Of a stretch of 50,598 bases of DNA, positions 24,613 to 33,425 are shown one piece after another. This DNA is from an uncultured Actinomycetes bacterium (GTDB lineage Bacteria > Actinomycetota > Acidimicrobiia > Acidimicrobiales > SZUA-35): assembly GCA_902826025.1 (NCBI GenBank), contig CADEDH010000010.1, positions 1 through 50,598 on the forward strand. Reading direction: 5' to 3'. The notes beneath the pieces are model-generated. The model made no database searches. It was not told the DNA's origin and was given only the letters and a program-made list of their open reading frames with translations. The first letter of the stretch is position 1. Every line of letters begins with the position of its first letter. A program made the translations under genes and the position numbers.

Positions 24613-26079
24613 GTGGTTGCCAGCATCGATGGGACCGGCGGAGATCGACCGGATGATCGAACGCGGATCGAGGCGCTGGAGCGGGAGGACCTGGTGCTGT
24701 TCATCAACGCCTGCTTCGCCTGTACCGGTCAGCGTGAGTTGTACGGCGGGCGGTACGGCCAGCAGGTGTCGGTCGACTTCCTGCACCGCTACACCCTCGG
24801 CAACTACCGCCGCCTCTACGCCCGGTCCCTGGCCCTGGGCCTCAACCATTTCAACCGGGCCATGATCGTCCGCCTCCTCCTGGCCGCCGGCAGTCCCGCC
24901 GACGGCGAGCAGCGGGCCGAGGAGAACGCGCTCATCACCGTCACGCTGGCCGAGCTGCCACCCCAGCGGGTACACAAGCTGTTCGAGGCCCTGGCCCGGG
25001 ACCGGGTGAACAATCGTCGGACCCGGGCCGTGATGCGCCACTATCTGACCGAGGCGCGCGACCCTCACTTCGACGCCGTGAAGTACCGCCGCCGGGTGCT
25101 CGTGGCCGCCCGCCACGCCCACGTCGGCTTCGACGAGGAGACCGAGCGGTTTCTCACCGATCCGGAGGCCCGGCGCCAACCCGGCGTGTTCGAGGTCCCC
25201 CTGTTCCGGGCGTACGCCGAGTCGCACTTCGCCAAGGAAGCGTTGTTCCGCCTGCCGTTCTCGGTGGCCGAGGGCCTGGCCGCCAGCCGCGGTGTGTCGC
25301 AGGAGGAGCTTCTGAAGCGGGGGCGGGATCGGATGACGGCGGGGGAGCGGTTGCGTTCCCAGGCCCGCAGTCAACGGGCCGGGGTACGCCTGCCCGCCGA
25401 CCTGGCGGCAGCCCCGCTCACCCGCCTGGCCACCTACGTGTGCAGCCTCGATCCGGCCGAACGGCGCCGCCGTCACGACGAGCTCGACGGGGCGCTGCGC
25501 GCCGCCGCCGACCGCACCTTCCAGCGGGCCCCGTCACCACTGGGCCGCATCGCCGTCGTCGCCGACCGCAGCTGGTCCAGCGCCGGCAGCTTCGAGAAGC
25601 GGCGTCGGCCCCTGGCCGTGGCTCTGGGCTGCGTATACCTGTTGCGGCGGGCGGCCGCCGAGTCGGTCGTGCTGTGGGCCCCCGATCTGTCACGCCCCGA
25701 CCTGGAGGTGACGGCTCGGGGTCAGACCGATCTGGCCACCCCGCTGCTGGCCGCCCTACGGGCCGCCCCCGACACGGTGGTGATCGTCTCCGACGGCTAC
25801 GAGAATGCCCCCACCGGTCTGGCCGGACAGGTGGCGGCGACAGCCCGGGACCGGGTGGCGGGCTGCTCCGACGTGGCGTTCGTCCACCTCAACCCGGTGT
25901 TCGACGCCGACAATCTGGCCCCCCGCCAGCTCGGTCCGGCGGTCGCCACCGTCGGCATCCGCCAGGCCGAGGACACCCTGGCCCTGCTCGGTTTCGCCCG
26001 ATTCGCCCAGGGCACGGCCTCGCTGGCCGAGCTCGAGGCCCATCTCGCCGCCCGCACCCGGCACTACATCACCCCATGA
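24613..26079 (+). CDS. vWA-domain protein with N-terminal helical domain, unknown function
   Basis: 488 residues. The N-terminal part of about 300 residues is largely helical and basic (for example RVNNRRTRAVMRHYL, KYRRRVLVAARHAHV). The C-terminal part of about 170 is a von Willebrand A domain with complete MIDAS: DRSWSS (nt 25564 on), the Thr in GQTDLATP and the Asp in SDGYEN. The order, helical repeat then vWA, recalls Ro60/TROVE proteins, but I cannot align a TROVE domain with confidence. No signal peptide, so cytosolic. GTG 24613 is chosen for the GGAGGTGA 8 nt upstream; GTG 24604 is an alternative. The stop overlaps the next start (ATGA), so the two proteins are probably made in fixed ratio and act together. 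Confidence 0.75.
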   Translation: MVASIDGTGGDRPDDRTRIEALEREDLVLFINACFACTGQRELYGGRYGQQVSVDFLHRYTLGNYRRLYARSLALGLNHFNRAMIVRLLLAAGSPADGEQRAEENALITVTLAELPPQRVHKLFEALARDRVNNRRTRAVMRHYLTEARDPHFDAVKYRRRVLVAARHAHVGFDEETERFLTDPEARRQPGVFEVPLFRAYAESHFAKEALFRLPFSVAEGLAASRGVSQEELLKRGRDRMTAGERLRSQARSQRAGVRLPADLAAAPLTRLATYVCSLDPAERRRRHDELDGALRAAADRTFQRAPSPLGRIAVVADRSWSSAGSFEKRRRPLAVALGCVYLLRRAAAESVVLWAPDLSRPDLEVTARGQTDLATPLLAALRAAPDTVVIVSDGYENAPTGLAGQVAATARDRVAGCSDVAFVHLNPVFDADNLAPRQLGPAVATVGIRQAEDTLALLGFARFAQGTASLAELEAHLAARTRHYITP

Positions 26080-27206
26080 CCACGCCGCCGCTGCAACGGA
26101 TCGAGCTGACCGGCTACGAGATCGCCCCACCGCAGGCTTTCGGGTCGCTGATGCTGTTCCCCGTGATCGACCCCCAACCCCGGGCCGATCTCCGGCTGGC
26201 CCGGCACGTCTTCGGCCCCGATGCGGGCGTGGTCGCCCTCCCCGACAACACGACCTACACCGGCTACATCCCCCACGCCCTCGTGGTCGACTGGCGCCGA
26301 GACGGCGAGGTGGTAGCCCAACACGGCGCCACCATGGAGCGGGGCCGGCATCGCGATCCGGCGGCCCGCCAGGTGGCCGTGATCGACCGCATGGTCCGCC
26401 GCACCGATCGCACCCAACTGCGGCTCCTGCCCCTCCACACCGCCTTCGAGGGCTTCCTCGCTCTCCACTTCGGCGGACCGGCCATCGCCTGGACCGAGTG
26501 GTCGCGGCGCACCCGCCGCCACGGTTTGGTGGAGCGGTCCGAGACCGTGACCCCGGGCCGGGCGGTCGGGGGGTTGGACGAGGCCCTGAGCCTGTTCGAG
26601 ATCCACCACGGCCAGGTGGGTGTGCTGCTCTTCGACGGGGCCGGCCTGCTCAGCGCGTTCGTGGCCGCTCACCCCGACGACTACCGGGCCCTGCACCGGT
26701 CCCTGATCGAAGATTTCTACGGCGACGTGCTCCTCCAACCGGCGGCCGCCGCCGTCGGCGGGGTGACGTTGGCGCTCGACCCGTCGTCGGTCACCGACCT
26801 GGCATCGCTGGAGCAGGCCGTCGCTTCGGTGCGCAGCGAGTGGGCGGCGCAGGCCGCGGTGGCCGCCGCCGGATTGATCAACCGGCCGGTGACGGCCCAG
26901 TCGGTCTACCGGCTGTCGCCGTTCCGGCTGGAGCGCTTCCGTACCGCACTCGACCCGGCGGCCGAAGCCCACCTCGGTGAGGCCATCGTGGACGGCGGTG
27001 GCCGCATCCGTTACCTCAAGACCTACCGGCTGACGGGGGCCCAGGTCCGGCGGGCGGCGTTGCTGGAGCTGCTCGCCACCCACGAGTGGAACCTCGATGC
27101 CGTGGCCCGGGCCGGTGACGACACCCGCGACGACGTGGTTCGCCGGATCGAGAACGCTGGATTCGGCTACCTGCTGAACCCCGAGGTGCTGGCCCGGGTC
27201 CGGTAG
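26076..27206 (+). CDS. ARPP-like domain protein with C-terminal Fis-like HTH
   Basis: 376 residues. The N-terminal part (GYEIAPPQAFGSLMLFPVI) and the segment HHGQVGVLLFDGAGLLSAFVA look like the ARPP group, described as associated with ADP-ribosylglycohydrolases and rhodanese/phosphatase proteins; this is from memory and unverified. The last 50 residues (RRAALLELLATHEWNLDAVA followed by a second helix pair) resemble a Fis/NtrC-type HTH. The protein starts inside the stop of the vWA gene (ATGA). Likely role: partner of the vWA protein, possibly with nucleic-acid binding through the tail. Function unknown. Confidence 0.65.
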   Translation: MTTPPLQRIELTGYEIAPPQAFGSLMLFPVIDPQPRADLRLARHVFGPDAGVVALPDNTTYTGYIPHALVVDWRRDGEVVAQHGATMERGRHRDPAARQVAVIDRMVRRTDRTQLRLLPLHTAFEGFLALHFGGPAIAWTEWSRRTRRHGLVERSETVTPGRAVGGLDEALSLFEIHHGQVGVLLFDGAGLLSAFVAAHPDDYRALHRSLIEDFYGDVLLQPAAAAVGGVTLALDPSSVTDLASLEQAVASVRSEWAAQAAVAAAGLINRPVTAQSVYRLSPFRLERFRTALDPAAEAHLGEAIVDGGGRIRYLKTYRLTGAQVRRAALLELLATHEWNLDAVARAGDDTRDDVVRRIENAGFGYLLNPEVLARVR

Positions 27207-27247
27207 GCCACGACCGCGCCGCGGCCGGCACCTGCCGCCGTATCGGC

Positions 27248-27889
27248 TCAGGGGTGGTCGGCCACGAGGCCCCGGCGTAGGGCGGTCGACGTGGCGGCGG
27301 CCCGGTTGTCGACGCCGAGCTTGGTGTAGATGTGAGCCAGGTGGCTCTTCACCGTCGCTTCGCTGATGTGGAGATGGCGGGCGATGTCGCGGTTGGTCCG
27401 GCCGGCCGTGAGATGCCCCAGGATCTCCAGCTCCCGGCCGGTGAGGGTCGGCTCCGGGCTGCGGACCCGGAGCGTAAGCCGGCTGGCGACCGGCCCGGCC
27501 AGCACCGTCTCGCCCTGGGCGGCCCGGTGGACGGCATCGATCAGGACGTCGGTCGGGGTGTCCTTCAGCAGGTAGCCGGTGGCGCCGGCTTCGATGGCCC
27601 GCAGGATGTCCTGGTCGGTGTCGTACACGGTGAGCACCAGCACGGCAGGCCCGCCGCCGGGCAGGGCGGTCACGATACGGGTGGCCTCCACCCCGTCGAC
27701 CCCGTCGCCCATCCTGAGATCCATCAGCACCAGGTCGGGGCTGGTCCGTGCCACCAGGTCGGCGATGGCGTCGCCGTTGGGGGCGTCACCCACCACGGTG
27801 ATCCCGGCGGCGGCGTCGAGCATCGCCCGCAGGCCGGCCCGGACCACGGGATGGTCGTCGACGATCAGCACCCGGACCGGCTCAGCCAC
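27248..27889 (-). CDS. NarL/LuxR-type response regulator
   Basis: 213 residues. The receiver domain begins VRVLIVDDHPVVRAGL, with the phosphoacceptor Asp in LVLMDLRM and the conserved Lys in GYLLKDTP. The C-terminal LuxR-type HTH starts LTGRELEILGHLTAGRTNRDIA and includes EATVKSHLAHIYTKL. It binds DNA when phosphorylated by the cognate kinase encoded just upstream, whose 3' end it overlaps by 8 nt (GTG start at 27889). Target genes are unknown; the adjacent secreted beta-propeller and ankyrin lipoprotein genes are candidates. Confidence 0.93.
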   Translation of the reverse strand: MAEPVRVLIVDDHPVVRAGLRAMLDAAAGITVVGDAPNGDAIADLVARTSPDLVLMDLRMGDGVDGVEATRIVTALPGGGPAVLVLTVYDTDQDILRAIEAGATGYLLKDTPTDVLIDAVHRAAQGETVLAGPVASRLTLRVRSPEPTLTGRELEILGHLTAGRTNRDIARHLHISEATVKSHLAHIYTKLGVDNRAAATSTALRRGLVADHP

Positions 27890-29165
27890 CGTCGTCCTCC
27901 CCGTTCCCCACTCGATCGCCGGTGGGCACCCGATCGCCGTTGCCGTTGCCGTTGACGTCGCCCAGGGGCAGGGTGGCGGTGACCGCGGTGCCGGCCCCGG
28001 GGCTCGACTCGACGTCGAGTCGGCCCCCCACGTCGGCCGCCCGGGCCGCCATCGTCAGCAGGCCGTAGCCGGTCCGACCGGACGGGACGGCCACCGCGCC
28101 GGGATCGAAGCCGCACCCGTCGTCGACCACATCGAGGGTCACGTGGTCGGGCAGGTACGAGACGGTGACGTCGATCCGGGAGGCCCCGGCGTGGCGTACC
28201 GCGTTGGCGATCGACTCCTGGGCGATGCGCAGGAGGGCGGCGTCCTCGCTGGTGGACGTGACCGCCGGCGCATCGACCACGGTGAAGTTCACGGCGAGGT
28301 CGGCGGCCGCCGACTGACGCTGGCACAGGGCGGCCAGGGCCCCGGCCAGCGGCGCGCCGTCGAGGGCCGGCGGCGACAGGGCCTGAACGATATGGCGGAC
28401 CTCATCCAGGTCGTGGCGAGCCTGGGCCACGGCCTGGGCGATGTGGAGGCGGGCGGCGGCCGGGTCGCGGTCGAGTTCCCGCTCCGCCGCCTGGGCCAGC
28501 ATCAGGACGCTCGAGATGCCCTGGGCGATCGAGTCGTGCACCTCGCCGGCCAGACGCTGGCGCTCGGCCAGCACGCCGGCCGCCCGCTCCTGGTCGGCCA
28601 GCCGCTGGCGGGTGGCGGTCAGGTGGTCGATCACCTCGGCGTGGGCCGCCGTCTCCCGGGTGAGGGCCCGGTGGGTGACGGCGAGGAGGCCCGTGAGCAC
28701 GATGGGGCCGGCGATGGCGCTCGGGTCGAACCGGGTGGACAGGCGCATCAGAGCCACGATGGCGGCGCCGGCTATCACCACCGCGGCCACCGCCGCGGCG
28801 GTGTCGGGAACGGCCCGGAGGAACACCAGCAGCAGGGGAACGGCGCACCACACGAAGCTGGGGGCGGCGCTCACCAGCACCAGCCACGCCCCGCCCACGG
28901 TCAGCAGCCACCCGATCCGGTGCCGGGCGTTGGCGGCCCGGGCGGCCAGCAGGTCGGCCGACAGCATGGCGGCGGTGAGCGTGAACACGGCCGGGGTGAG
29001 GTCGCCCATGCCGTGGCGCACGCCGTACCGGAGCGTCGACACGGCAGCCAGCGCCGCCAGCCCGATGTGGGCCCACGCCGCCACCGGATCGAGGGGGCCG
29101 GGCGTCGGGCCTCCGCCTTCCCCCGGGCCGGGTGGCGTCGCGAGGTGGGGCCCGGAACCGCTCAC
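27882..29165 (-). CDS. sensor histidine kinase (HisKA_3 / NarL partner type)
   Basis: 427 residues. The N-terminal half has about five to six membrane segments with almost no extracytoplasmic loops (GWLLTVGGAWLVLVSAAPSF and neighbours), suggesting sensing in or at the membrane. A coiled-coil region follows, then the phosphoacceptor motif GEVHDSIAQG and a HATPase_c domain with DDGCGFDP and GYGLLTMAARA. It phosphorylates the regulator encoded 8 nt overlapping downstream. GTG 29165 is chosen because TACTGT lies 7 nt upstream and the 21 residues that an ATG start at 29228 would add are low-complexity. Signal unknown. Confidence 0.9.
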   Translation of the reverse strand: MSGSGPHLATPPGPGEGGGPTPGPLDPVAAWAHIGLAALAAVSTLRYGVRHGMGDLTPAVFTLTAAMLSADLLAARAANARHRIGWLLTVGGAWLVLVSAAPSFVWCAVPLLLVFLRAVPDTAAAVAAVVIAGAAIVALMRLSTRFDPSAIAGPIVLTGLLAVTHRALTRETAAHAEVIDHLTATRQRLADQERAAGVLAERQRLAGEVHDSIAQGISSVLMLAQAAERELDRDPAAARLHIAQAVAQARHDLDEVRHIVQALSPPALDGAPLAGALAALCQRQSAAADLAVNFTVVDAPAVTSTSEDAALLRIAQESIANAVRHAGASRIDVTVSYLPDHVTLDVVDDGCGFDPGAVAVPSGRTGYGLLTMAARAADVGGRLDVESSPGAGTAVTATLPLGDVNGNGNGDRVPTGDRVGNGEDDGG

Positions 29166-29178
29166 GGGCCCAACAGTA
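29166..29178 (-). promoter_or_regulatory. candidate leaderless promoter -10 for the histidine kinase gene
   Basis: Minus strand TACTGT (29173-29178) is 7 nt from GTG 29165. It supports the shorter start. Confidence 0.5.
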
Positions 29179-29321
29179 GTTGCCGCTTCGGCGCTGTCAT
29201 CGGCCGAACGGATGATTCGGCCCGTCATCCGGTTGGCTGGCGGCAGTCCTCACCCGGAGGGCCGATGACGGCCGTCCCCGGCGGTGTTGGAATGGATGCA
29301 GCAACCGAACGGAGCACCGCC

Positions 29322-30299
29322 ATGGACCACCACCGTACCGTCCGCACCACCCCAGCCCGCCGCAACCCCGCCCGGCGTACCGCCGTCGCCGCCCTCATGG
29401 TCGCCCTCGGCCTGGGGGCCGCCGCCCCGGCCGGGGCCGACGGGTACCACTCAGACGACGGCTACGACCTGCCCGAGGCCGGCATCCTGCTGGAGGGCAT
29501 CGGCTACGACCGCCGGGCCGATGTGATCTACGTGAGCGGGGTCAACGACGGGGGTCGGATCTACCGGGCCGAGGTCGGCTCGGGCGCGCTCGAGGTGTGG
29601 CAGCCGGGGAACACCGACGGGCGCACCACCGCCCGCGGCATCGATGTGGACCGGGGCGGGCGCGTGTTCGTGGCCGGCGGCCCCACCGGCCGGGCCTTCG
29701 TCTACGCCCGCAGCGGCGAGCTGCTGGCCGCGCTGGAGGCCCCGGCCGGCACGTTCTTCAACGACGTATGGGTGGGTCGGGATGGCTCGGCCTACGTGAC
29801 GAACTCCAATCAGCCCCAGATCTGGCGTATCAGCGAAGCGGCCGGGGTGTGGTCGCTGGAGCTGTGGCTCGATGCCAGCGGCCAGATTCCGGTGGTGGTG
29901 GGGCCGGGCCAGTTCAACCTGGGCGGAATCGTCGAAACGGCCGACGGTCGCCACCTGCTGGTGGCCCAGGGGAACAGTGGACGCCTGTGGCGGGTCACCC
30001 GGGCCACCCGGGAGGTGGTGGAGGTGGACCTCGGCGGCGCGGCGCTCACCAACGCCGACGGCATCGTGCTGAAGGGCCGCACGCTGTGGGTGGTGCAGAA
30101 CTTCAGTCGTCAGGTCACCGAGGTGTCACTGCGCGACGGGTACGCGTCGGGCAGGGTGAAGGAGGTCACGCCCACACCGGCCGACCGCACATTCACCACG
30201 GCCAAGCTCGTGGGGGGCGACCTGCTGGCCGTCGACAGCCAGTTCGGGCTGCCCCAGCCGTCGCCGGCGGTCGACCGCGTGATCCCGGTCGACCGGTGA
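29322..30299 (+). CDS. secreted beta-propeller (SMP-30/gluconolactonase-like) protein
   Basis: 325 residues. A signal peptide is visible: a basic N region with twin Arg pairs (PARRNPARR), a hydrophobic core AVAALMVALGLGAAA and an Ala-rich cleavage region near APAGADG. The mature part has repeated propeller-like strands (GIDVDRGGRVFVAGGPTGRAF, DVWVGRDGSAYVTNS, GIVETADGRHLLVAQGNSG), as in SMP-30/NHL-type proteins. No clear enzyme motif, so function (lactonase-like or binding) is open. ATG 29322 has GGAG 7 nt upstream; ATG 29292 is possible. Its stop overlaps the next gene's GTG (GTGA), so it is coupled to the ankyrin lipoprotein. Divergent from the two-component genes. Confidence 0.78.
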   Translation: MDHHRTVRTTPARRNPARRTAVAALMVALGLGAAAPAGADGYHSDDGYDLPEAGILLEGIGYDRRADVIYVSGVNDGGRIYRAEVGSGALEVWQPGNTDGRTTARGIDVDRGGRVFVAGGPTGRAFVYARSGELLAALEAPAGTFFNDVWVGRDGSAYVTNSNQPQIWRISEAAGVWSLELWLDASGQIPVVVGPGQFNLGGIVETADGRHLLVAQGNSGRLWRVTRATREVVEVDLGGAALTNADGIVLKGRTLWVVQNFSRQVTEVSLRDGYASGRVKEVTPTPADRTFTTAKLVGGDLLAVDSQFGLPQPSPAVDRVIPVDR

Positions 30300-31117
30300 T
30301 ACCCCGGGGTGTGCGCCGGCGCCCGTCCACGATGTCGGCCGCCGCCATCATGGCGGTCGCCGGCCTGGTGGGCGCCGGGTGCTCGTCCTCATCTTCGTCC
30401 CCGGCGAACCCGTCGCCCAGCGGCGGTGCACCGTTGACGTCGGCTCTGGCGCCGGCCACGATCGACACCGTGACGGCATCCGACCCATCGCCCACCGATC
30501 CGGTCGACGAGGCGGGCCGGGCGCTGCTCGATGCCGCCGGCGAGGGCGACGACGCCACCGTGCGCCAGCTGCTGGCCGGCGGGGCGGGGGTCGATCCGGT
30601 GGATGCCGCTGGCCGCACACCGCTGGTGGTGGCCAGCTACGCCGCCGACCTGGAGTTGGCCACGACCCTGATCGCCGCCGGGGCCGACGTGAACCGCCAG
30701 GACGAGACGAAGCAGAGCGCCTATCTCATCGCCACCTCCGAGATCGGGCCCGACGACGGCCTGGCCCTGCTACGCCTCACCCTGGCCAACGGGGCCGACG
30801 TGGGGGCCAAGGACAGTTTCAACGGCACCGGCCTGATCCGGGCCGCCCACCGTGGTTACGCCGACATCGTCGACGAGCTGCTGCGGGCCGGCATCGAGGT
30901 CGACCACGTGAACGGGCTGGGGTGGACGGCCCTGCTGGAGGCGATCATCCTGGGGGCCGGTGGCCCCGAGCACACCCGGGTGGTGCAACTCCTGCTCGAC
31001 GCCGGGGCCGATCCGGGGCTGGCCGACAACGACGGCGTCACCCCCCTGGCCCACGCCCGGGCCCGGGGCTTCGATGCCATCGCCGAGGCCCTCACCGCCG
31101 CCGGCGCCACTGCCTGA
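30296..31117 (+). CDS. ankyrin-repeat lipoprotein
   Basis: 273 residues. The N terminus is basic (RGVRRRPS), followed by a hydrophobic core and a lipobox ending GLVGAGC, then a Ser/Pro linker. From about residue 75 there are four to five ankyrin repeats (GRALLDAAGEGDDATVRQLL, TPLVVASYAADLELATTLI, GLIRAAHRGYADIVDELL). It is probably anchored outside the membrane and binds a protein partner; the upstream beta-propeller, with which it shares a GTGA overlap, is the obvious candidate. GTG 30296 is preferred; ATG 30332 would still keep a short signal. The 3' end runs into a remnant of another gene. Confidence 0.8.
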   Translation: MIPRGVRRRPSTMSAAAIMAVAGLVGAGCSSSSSSPANPSPSGGAPLTSALAPATIDTVTASDPSPTDPVDEAGRALLDAAGEGDDATVRQLLAGGAGVDPVDAAGRTPLVVASYAADLELATTLIAAGADVNRQDETKQSAYLIATSEIGPDDGLALLRLTLANGADVGAKDSFNGTGLIRAAHRGYADIVDELLRAGIEVDHVNGLGWTALLEAIILGAGGPEHTRVVQLLLDAGADPGLADNDGVTPLAHARARGFDAIAEALTAAGATA

Positions 31118-31241
31118 CCGGATCGATGAGCTCGAAGGTGGCGTCGTCGCGGTGCGTCGCCACCTCGTGCACCCAGCGGGCCACCTGCTCGGCGTTGCGG
31201 CCGGGGCGGGTGCTGCCGATGATGATGCCGATCCTGATCAT
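31092..31241 (-). pseudogene. 5' fragment of an NAD(P)H-dependent FMN reductase gene
   Basis: 49-codon reading frame whose first 40 residues match the start of NADPH-dependent FMN reductases: IRIGIIIGSTRPGRN, then AEQVARWVHEVA and FELID. It has a strong ribosome site AGGAGGAG before ATG 31241. After FELIDP the frame enters sequence antisense to the ankyrin gene and stops at 31092; intact family members are about 180-200 residues. The break coincides with the ankyrin stop at 31117, suggesting a deletion or rearrangement joined the two. Confidence 0.72.
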
Positions 31242-31307
31242 GCCGCTCCTCCTGGCTCCGGGAAAGGGAGAGCCTACGGGGCGGCCGGCCCGGCATGGAG
31301 GGTCGGG

Positions 31308-32663
31308 CTACCAGGACAGGAACGGTGGGCATCCGGCGACGGCCGGGGCCAGCACGGGCCGGGCCACAGCCGATGGAGCCAGCGTGGCTGGCCCCGGGCG
31401 GTGGAGGCCGTTCGCGGCCGGCACCGGCTGGGCACCGTTGGCGGACACTGCCGCCACGCCGCCGGTCCCTTCCGCCGCCGCTGCCGGCGCCGGAGCCGGG
31501 CCGTCGAGTGGGGGTAATGCGATCACGGCCCCCACGAACAGGGCGATGGCCATGCCCACGGCGGCGTAGTAGCTGCCGGTGGTGTCGATCAGCCAGCCGG
31601 CCAGCGAGGGGCCGACGAGGCCGCCGATCCCGCTCGAGGTGTACAGCAGGCCCAGAATCCCGGCCAGCCCCACCAGGCCGAACAGCTGGGCGCTGACCGC
31701 TGGGCTGAGGGCCACGTAGCCGCCGTAGGCCAGCCCCAGCAGCACGGCGAAGGCGGCCAGCATCACGTAGCTCGACCCGGCGGCCAGCCACAACACGAAG
31801 CTCAGGCCCATCACCAGCACGCACAGCCGGTAGAGGCGGGCCAGGCCCAACCTTCCGGCCAGGGCGGAGAGCACGAGTCGCCCCGACAGGCTGCCCAGCC
31901 CGAGCAGGCTCACCAGCCACGACGCATTGCCGCCGGAGATGCCGCGGTCCTCGGCGTAGGGGGAGAGGAACACGAACGGCACGAAGAGCCCGAGTCCCAT
32001 CAGCAGGCCCGACAGGTACAGGCGGCGGAAGGCGGAGATGCTGACGATCGATTTGATCGTCGGCCGGACTGCTCCCTGGCTGCCCGGGGCGCGCGCCGCC
32101 AGCAGTGTGGCCACGGCCAGGGCGATGGCCCCGAAGACGGCCAGGATGCGGAAGGTGGGGCGCCAGCCCTCCGACTCGATCAGCCGTTTCGTGATCTTCG
32201 GCCCCACCAGCGTGCCGAGCCCGATGCCGGCCGAGGCCAGGCCGAGGGCGGCGGCCCGACGACGGACGAACCAGGCGCTCACCTGAGCCACCATCGGCAC
32301 GTAGCAGCAGGCGGCAGAGATGCCCACACCGAGGCCGTAGGTGGCGTAGGCCAGGTTGAGGTCGTGGACGATCGAGGTGAGCCACAGGCCGATGCCCATC
32401 GATGCCGCCCCCACCGCCATCACCGGCCGGGGCCCGACCCGGTCGCTGAGCCGGCCGGCCGGGAGAGACAACGTGAACAGGAAGAAGATCACGACGCCGA
32501 ACATGAAGGCCACGGCTCCCTTGCCGGCGCCGAACTCGGCGGCGATCGCATGGAAGGCGGTGCTGAAGCTGTAGGTGATGCCGAAGATGGTGAACGTGGC
32601 CAGCGCGGCCGCTCCCACCACCACCCACCCCCGGGCCGAGTCGACCGTGGCCGTGCTGGTCAT
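31308..32663 (-). CDS. MFS transporter (monocarboxylate/oxalate-formate type)
   Basis: 451 residues with about 12 hydrophobic segments. The loop 2-3 motif is GRLSDRVGPRPVMAVG, and loop 8-9 has SGRLVLSALAGRLGLARLY. The overall pattern recalls the OFA/MCT group that carries small carboxylates. The C-terminal tail of about 65 residues is Ala/Pro-rich and poorly conserved. Start ATG 32663 (MTSTATVDS) is chosen over an upstream start at 32699 because a GGAGGGG stretch precedes it. Substrate cannot be told from sequence. Confidence 0.87.
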   Translation of the reverse strand: MTSTATVDSARGWVVVGAAALATFTIFGITYSFSTAFHAIAAEFGAGKGAVAFMFGVVIFFLFTLSLPAGRLSDRVGPRPVMAVGAASMGIGLWLTSIVHDLNLAYATYGLGVGISAACCYVPMVAQVSAWFVRRRAAALGLASAGIGLGTLVGPKITKRLIESEGWRPTFRILAVFGAIALAVATLLAARAPGSQGAVRPTIKSIVSISAFRRLYLSGLLMGLGLFVPFVFLSPYAEDRGISGGNASWLVSLLGLGSLSGRLVLSALAGRLGLARLYRLCVLVMGLSFVLWLAAGSSYVMLAAFAVLLGLAYGGYVALSPAVSAQLFGLVGLAGILGLLYTSSGIGGLVGPSLAGWLIDTTGSYYAAVGMAIALFVGAVIALPPLDGPAPAPAAAAEGTGGVAAVSANGAQPVPAANGLHRPGPATLAPSAVARPVLAPAVAGCPPFLSW

Positions 32664-32758
32664 GGCCCCCACCCTGCCCCTCCCACCGCTCGCGCACAAG
32701 CCCTTGGGGAGTTCCGGGGCCCCGGGGCAGGTCCGGCCGGTGGCTGGTCAGTCGCCGG

Positions 32759-33382
32759 TCAGCTGGCCGGGACACCGGCCAGGAGGCGGCCCCGGCGGTC
32801 GGCTTCTTGTTGGACGGCGTTGACCACGGCGATCCCAGCGGTGAAGGCTGGTACGAGCCACTGGGCCACCCGCAGGCGGCGTTGGGCCCGGGCCACCTCG
32901 ATCGGGGTGTCGGCGATCGGCTGCACGGCGGTGGCCACCGGCACGTCGCCGGCGGCCACCACCCGCCGGCCCGACCAGCCGGTCTCGGCCGTGGCCAGCA
33001 CGGCGCCGATGCTCAGCGCCGTGCGCACCGCGGCGAGCGGCGGGGGACCAGCCCGCCGGGTTCCGGCCGACGACAGCCGGGGCAGGGCGGCCGCGCCGGC
33101 GAAGTGGGCGACGGCCGCCACCGCCACCACCGGGGCCCATCGGAACCAGGCGGCATCGGCCACCCGGAGCCGCTGGGTGTGCTCCTCCACCTCCCGGGTG
33201 GCGGCGTTCACCGACACCGCCCCCATGGTGGCGCCCCCGAACCAGGCGGCGAGGCCGAGGTCGTGGGCCACCCGGGCGCCCACGGCGCAGGCGGCCCCGG
33301 CCGAGTCGGCGAAGGAGGGAGGGACGGCGCGGAGGACGCGGCCGAGAGACACAGCGGAACGGAGATCGACGGCAGGAGGCAC
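32759..33382 (-). CDS. conserved membrane protein, unknown function
   Basis: 207 residues with three or four hydrophobic stretches (GLAAWFGGATMGAVSV, WAPVVAVAAVAHFAGAAAL, VRTALSIGAVLATA, QWLVPAFTAGIAVV). The pattern AAWFGGATMGAVSVN is seen in actinobacterial membrane proteins without assigned function. GTG 33382 is preferred because a start at 33451 would overlap the divergent DUF1990 gene; this choice is uncertain. It lies downstream of nothing obviously related and may be cotranscribed with the MFS gene 95 nt further on. Confidence 0.65.
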   Translation of the reverse strand: MPPAVDLRSAVSLGRVLRAVPPSFADSAGAACAVGARVAHDLGLAAWFGGATMGAVSVNAATREVEEHTQRLRVADAAWFRWAPVVAVAAVAHFAGAAALPRLSSAGTRRAGPPPLAAVRTALSIGAVLATAETGWSGRRVVAAGDVPVATAVQPIADTPIEVARAQRRLRVAQWLVPAFTAGIAVVNAVQQEADRRGRLLAGVPAS

Positions 33383-33425
33383 GGCCGCTGTTTTCCCGGC
33401 TGCCGAACGGGGTAATCGCCCGGCC

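Noticed and set aside
24613..26079. Calling the vWA protein a Ro60/TROVE protein
   Set aside because: Only the general order (helical part then vWA) agrees; I cannot identify TROVE-specific motifs.
29228..29292. ATG start at 29228 for the histidine kinase
   Set aside because: The extra residues are low-complexity and the leaderless promoter element points to GTG 29165; kept only as an alternative.
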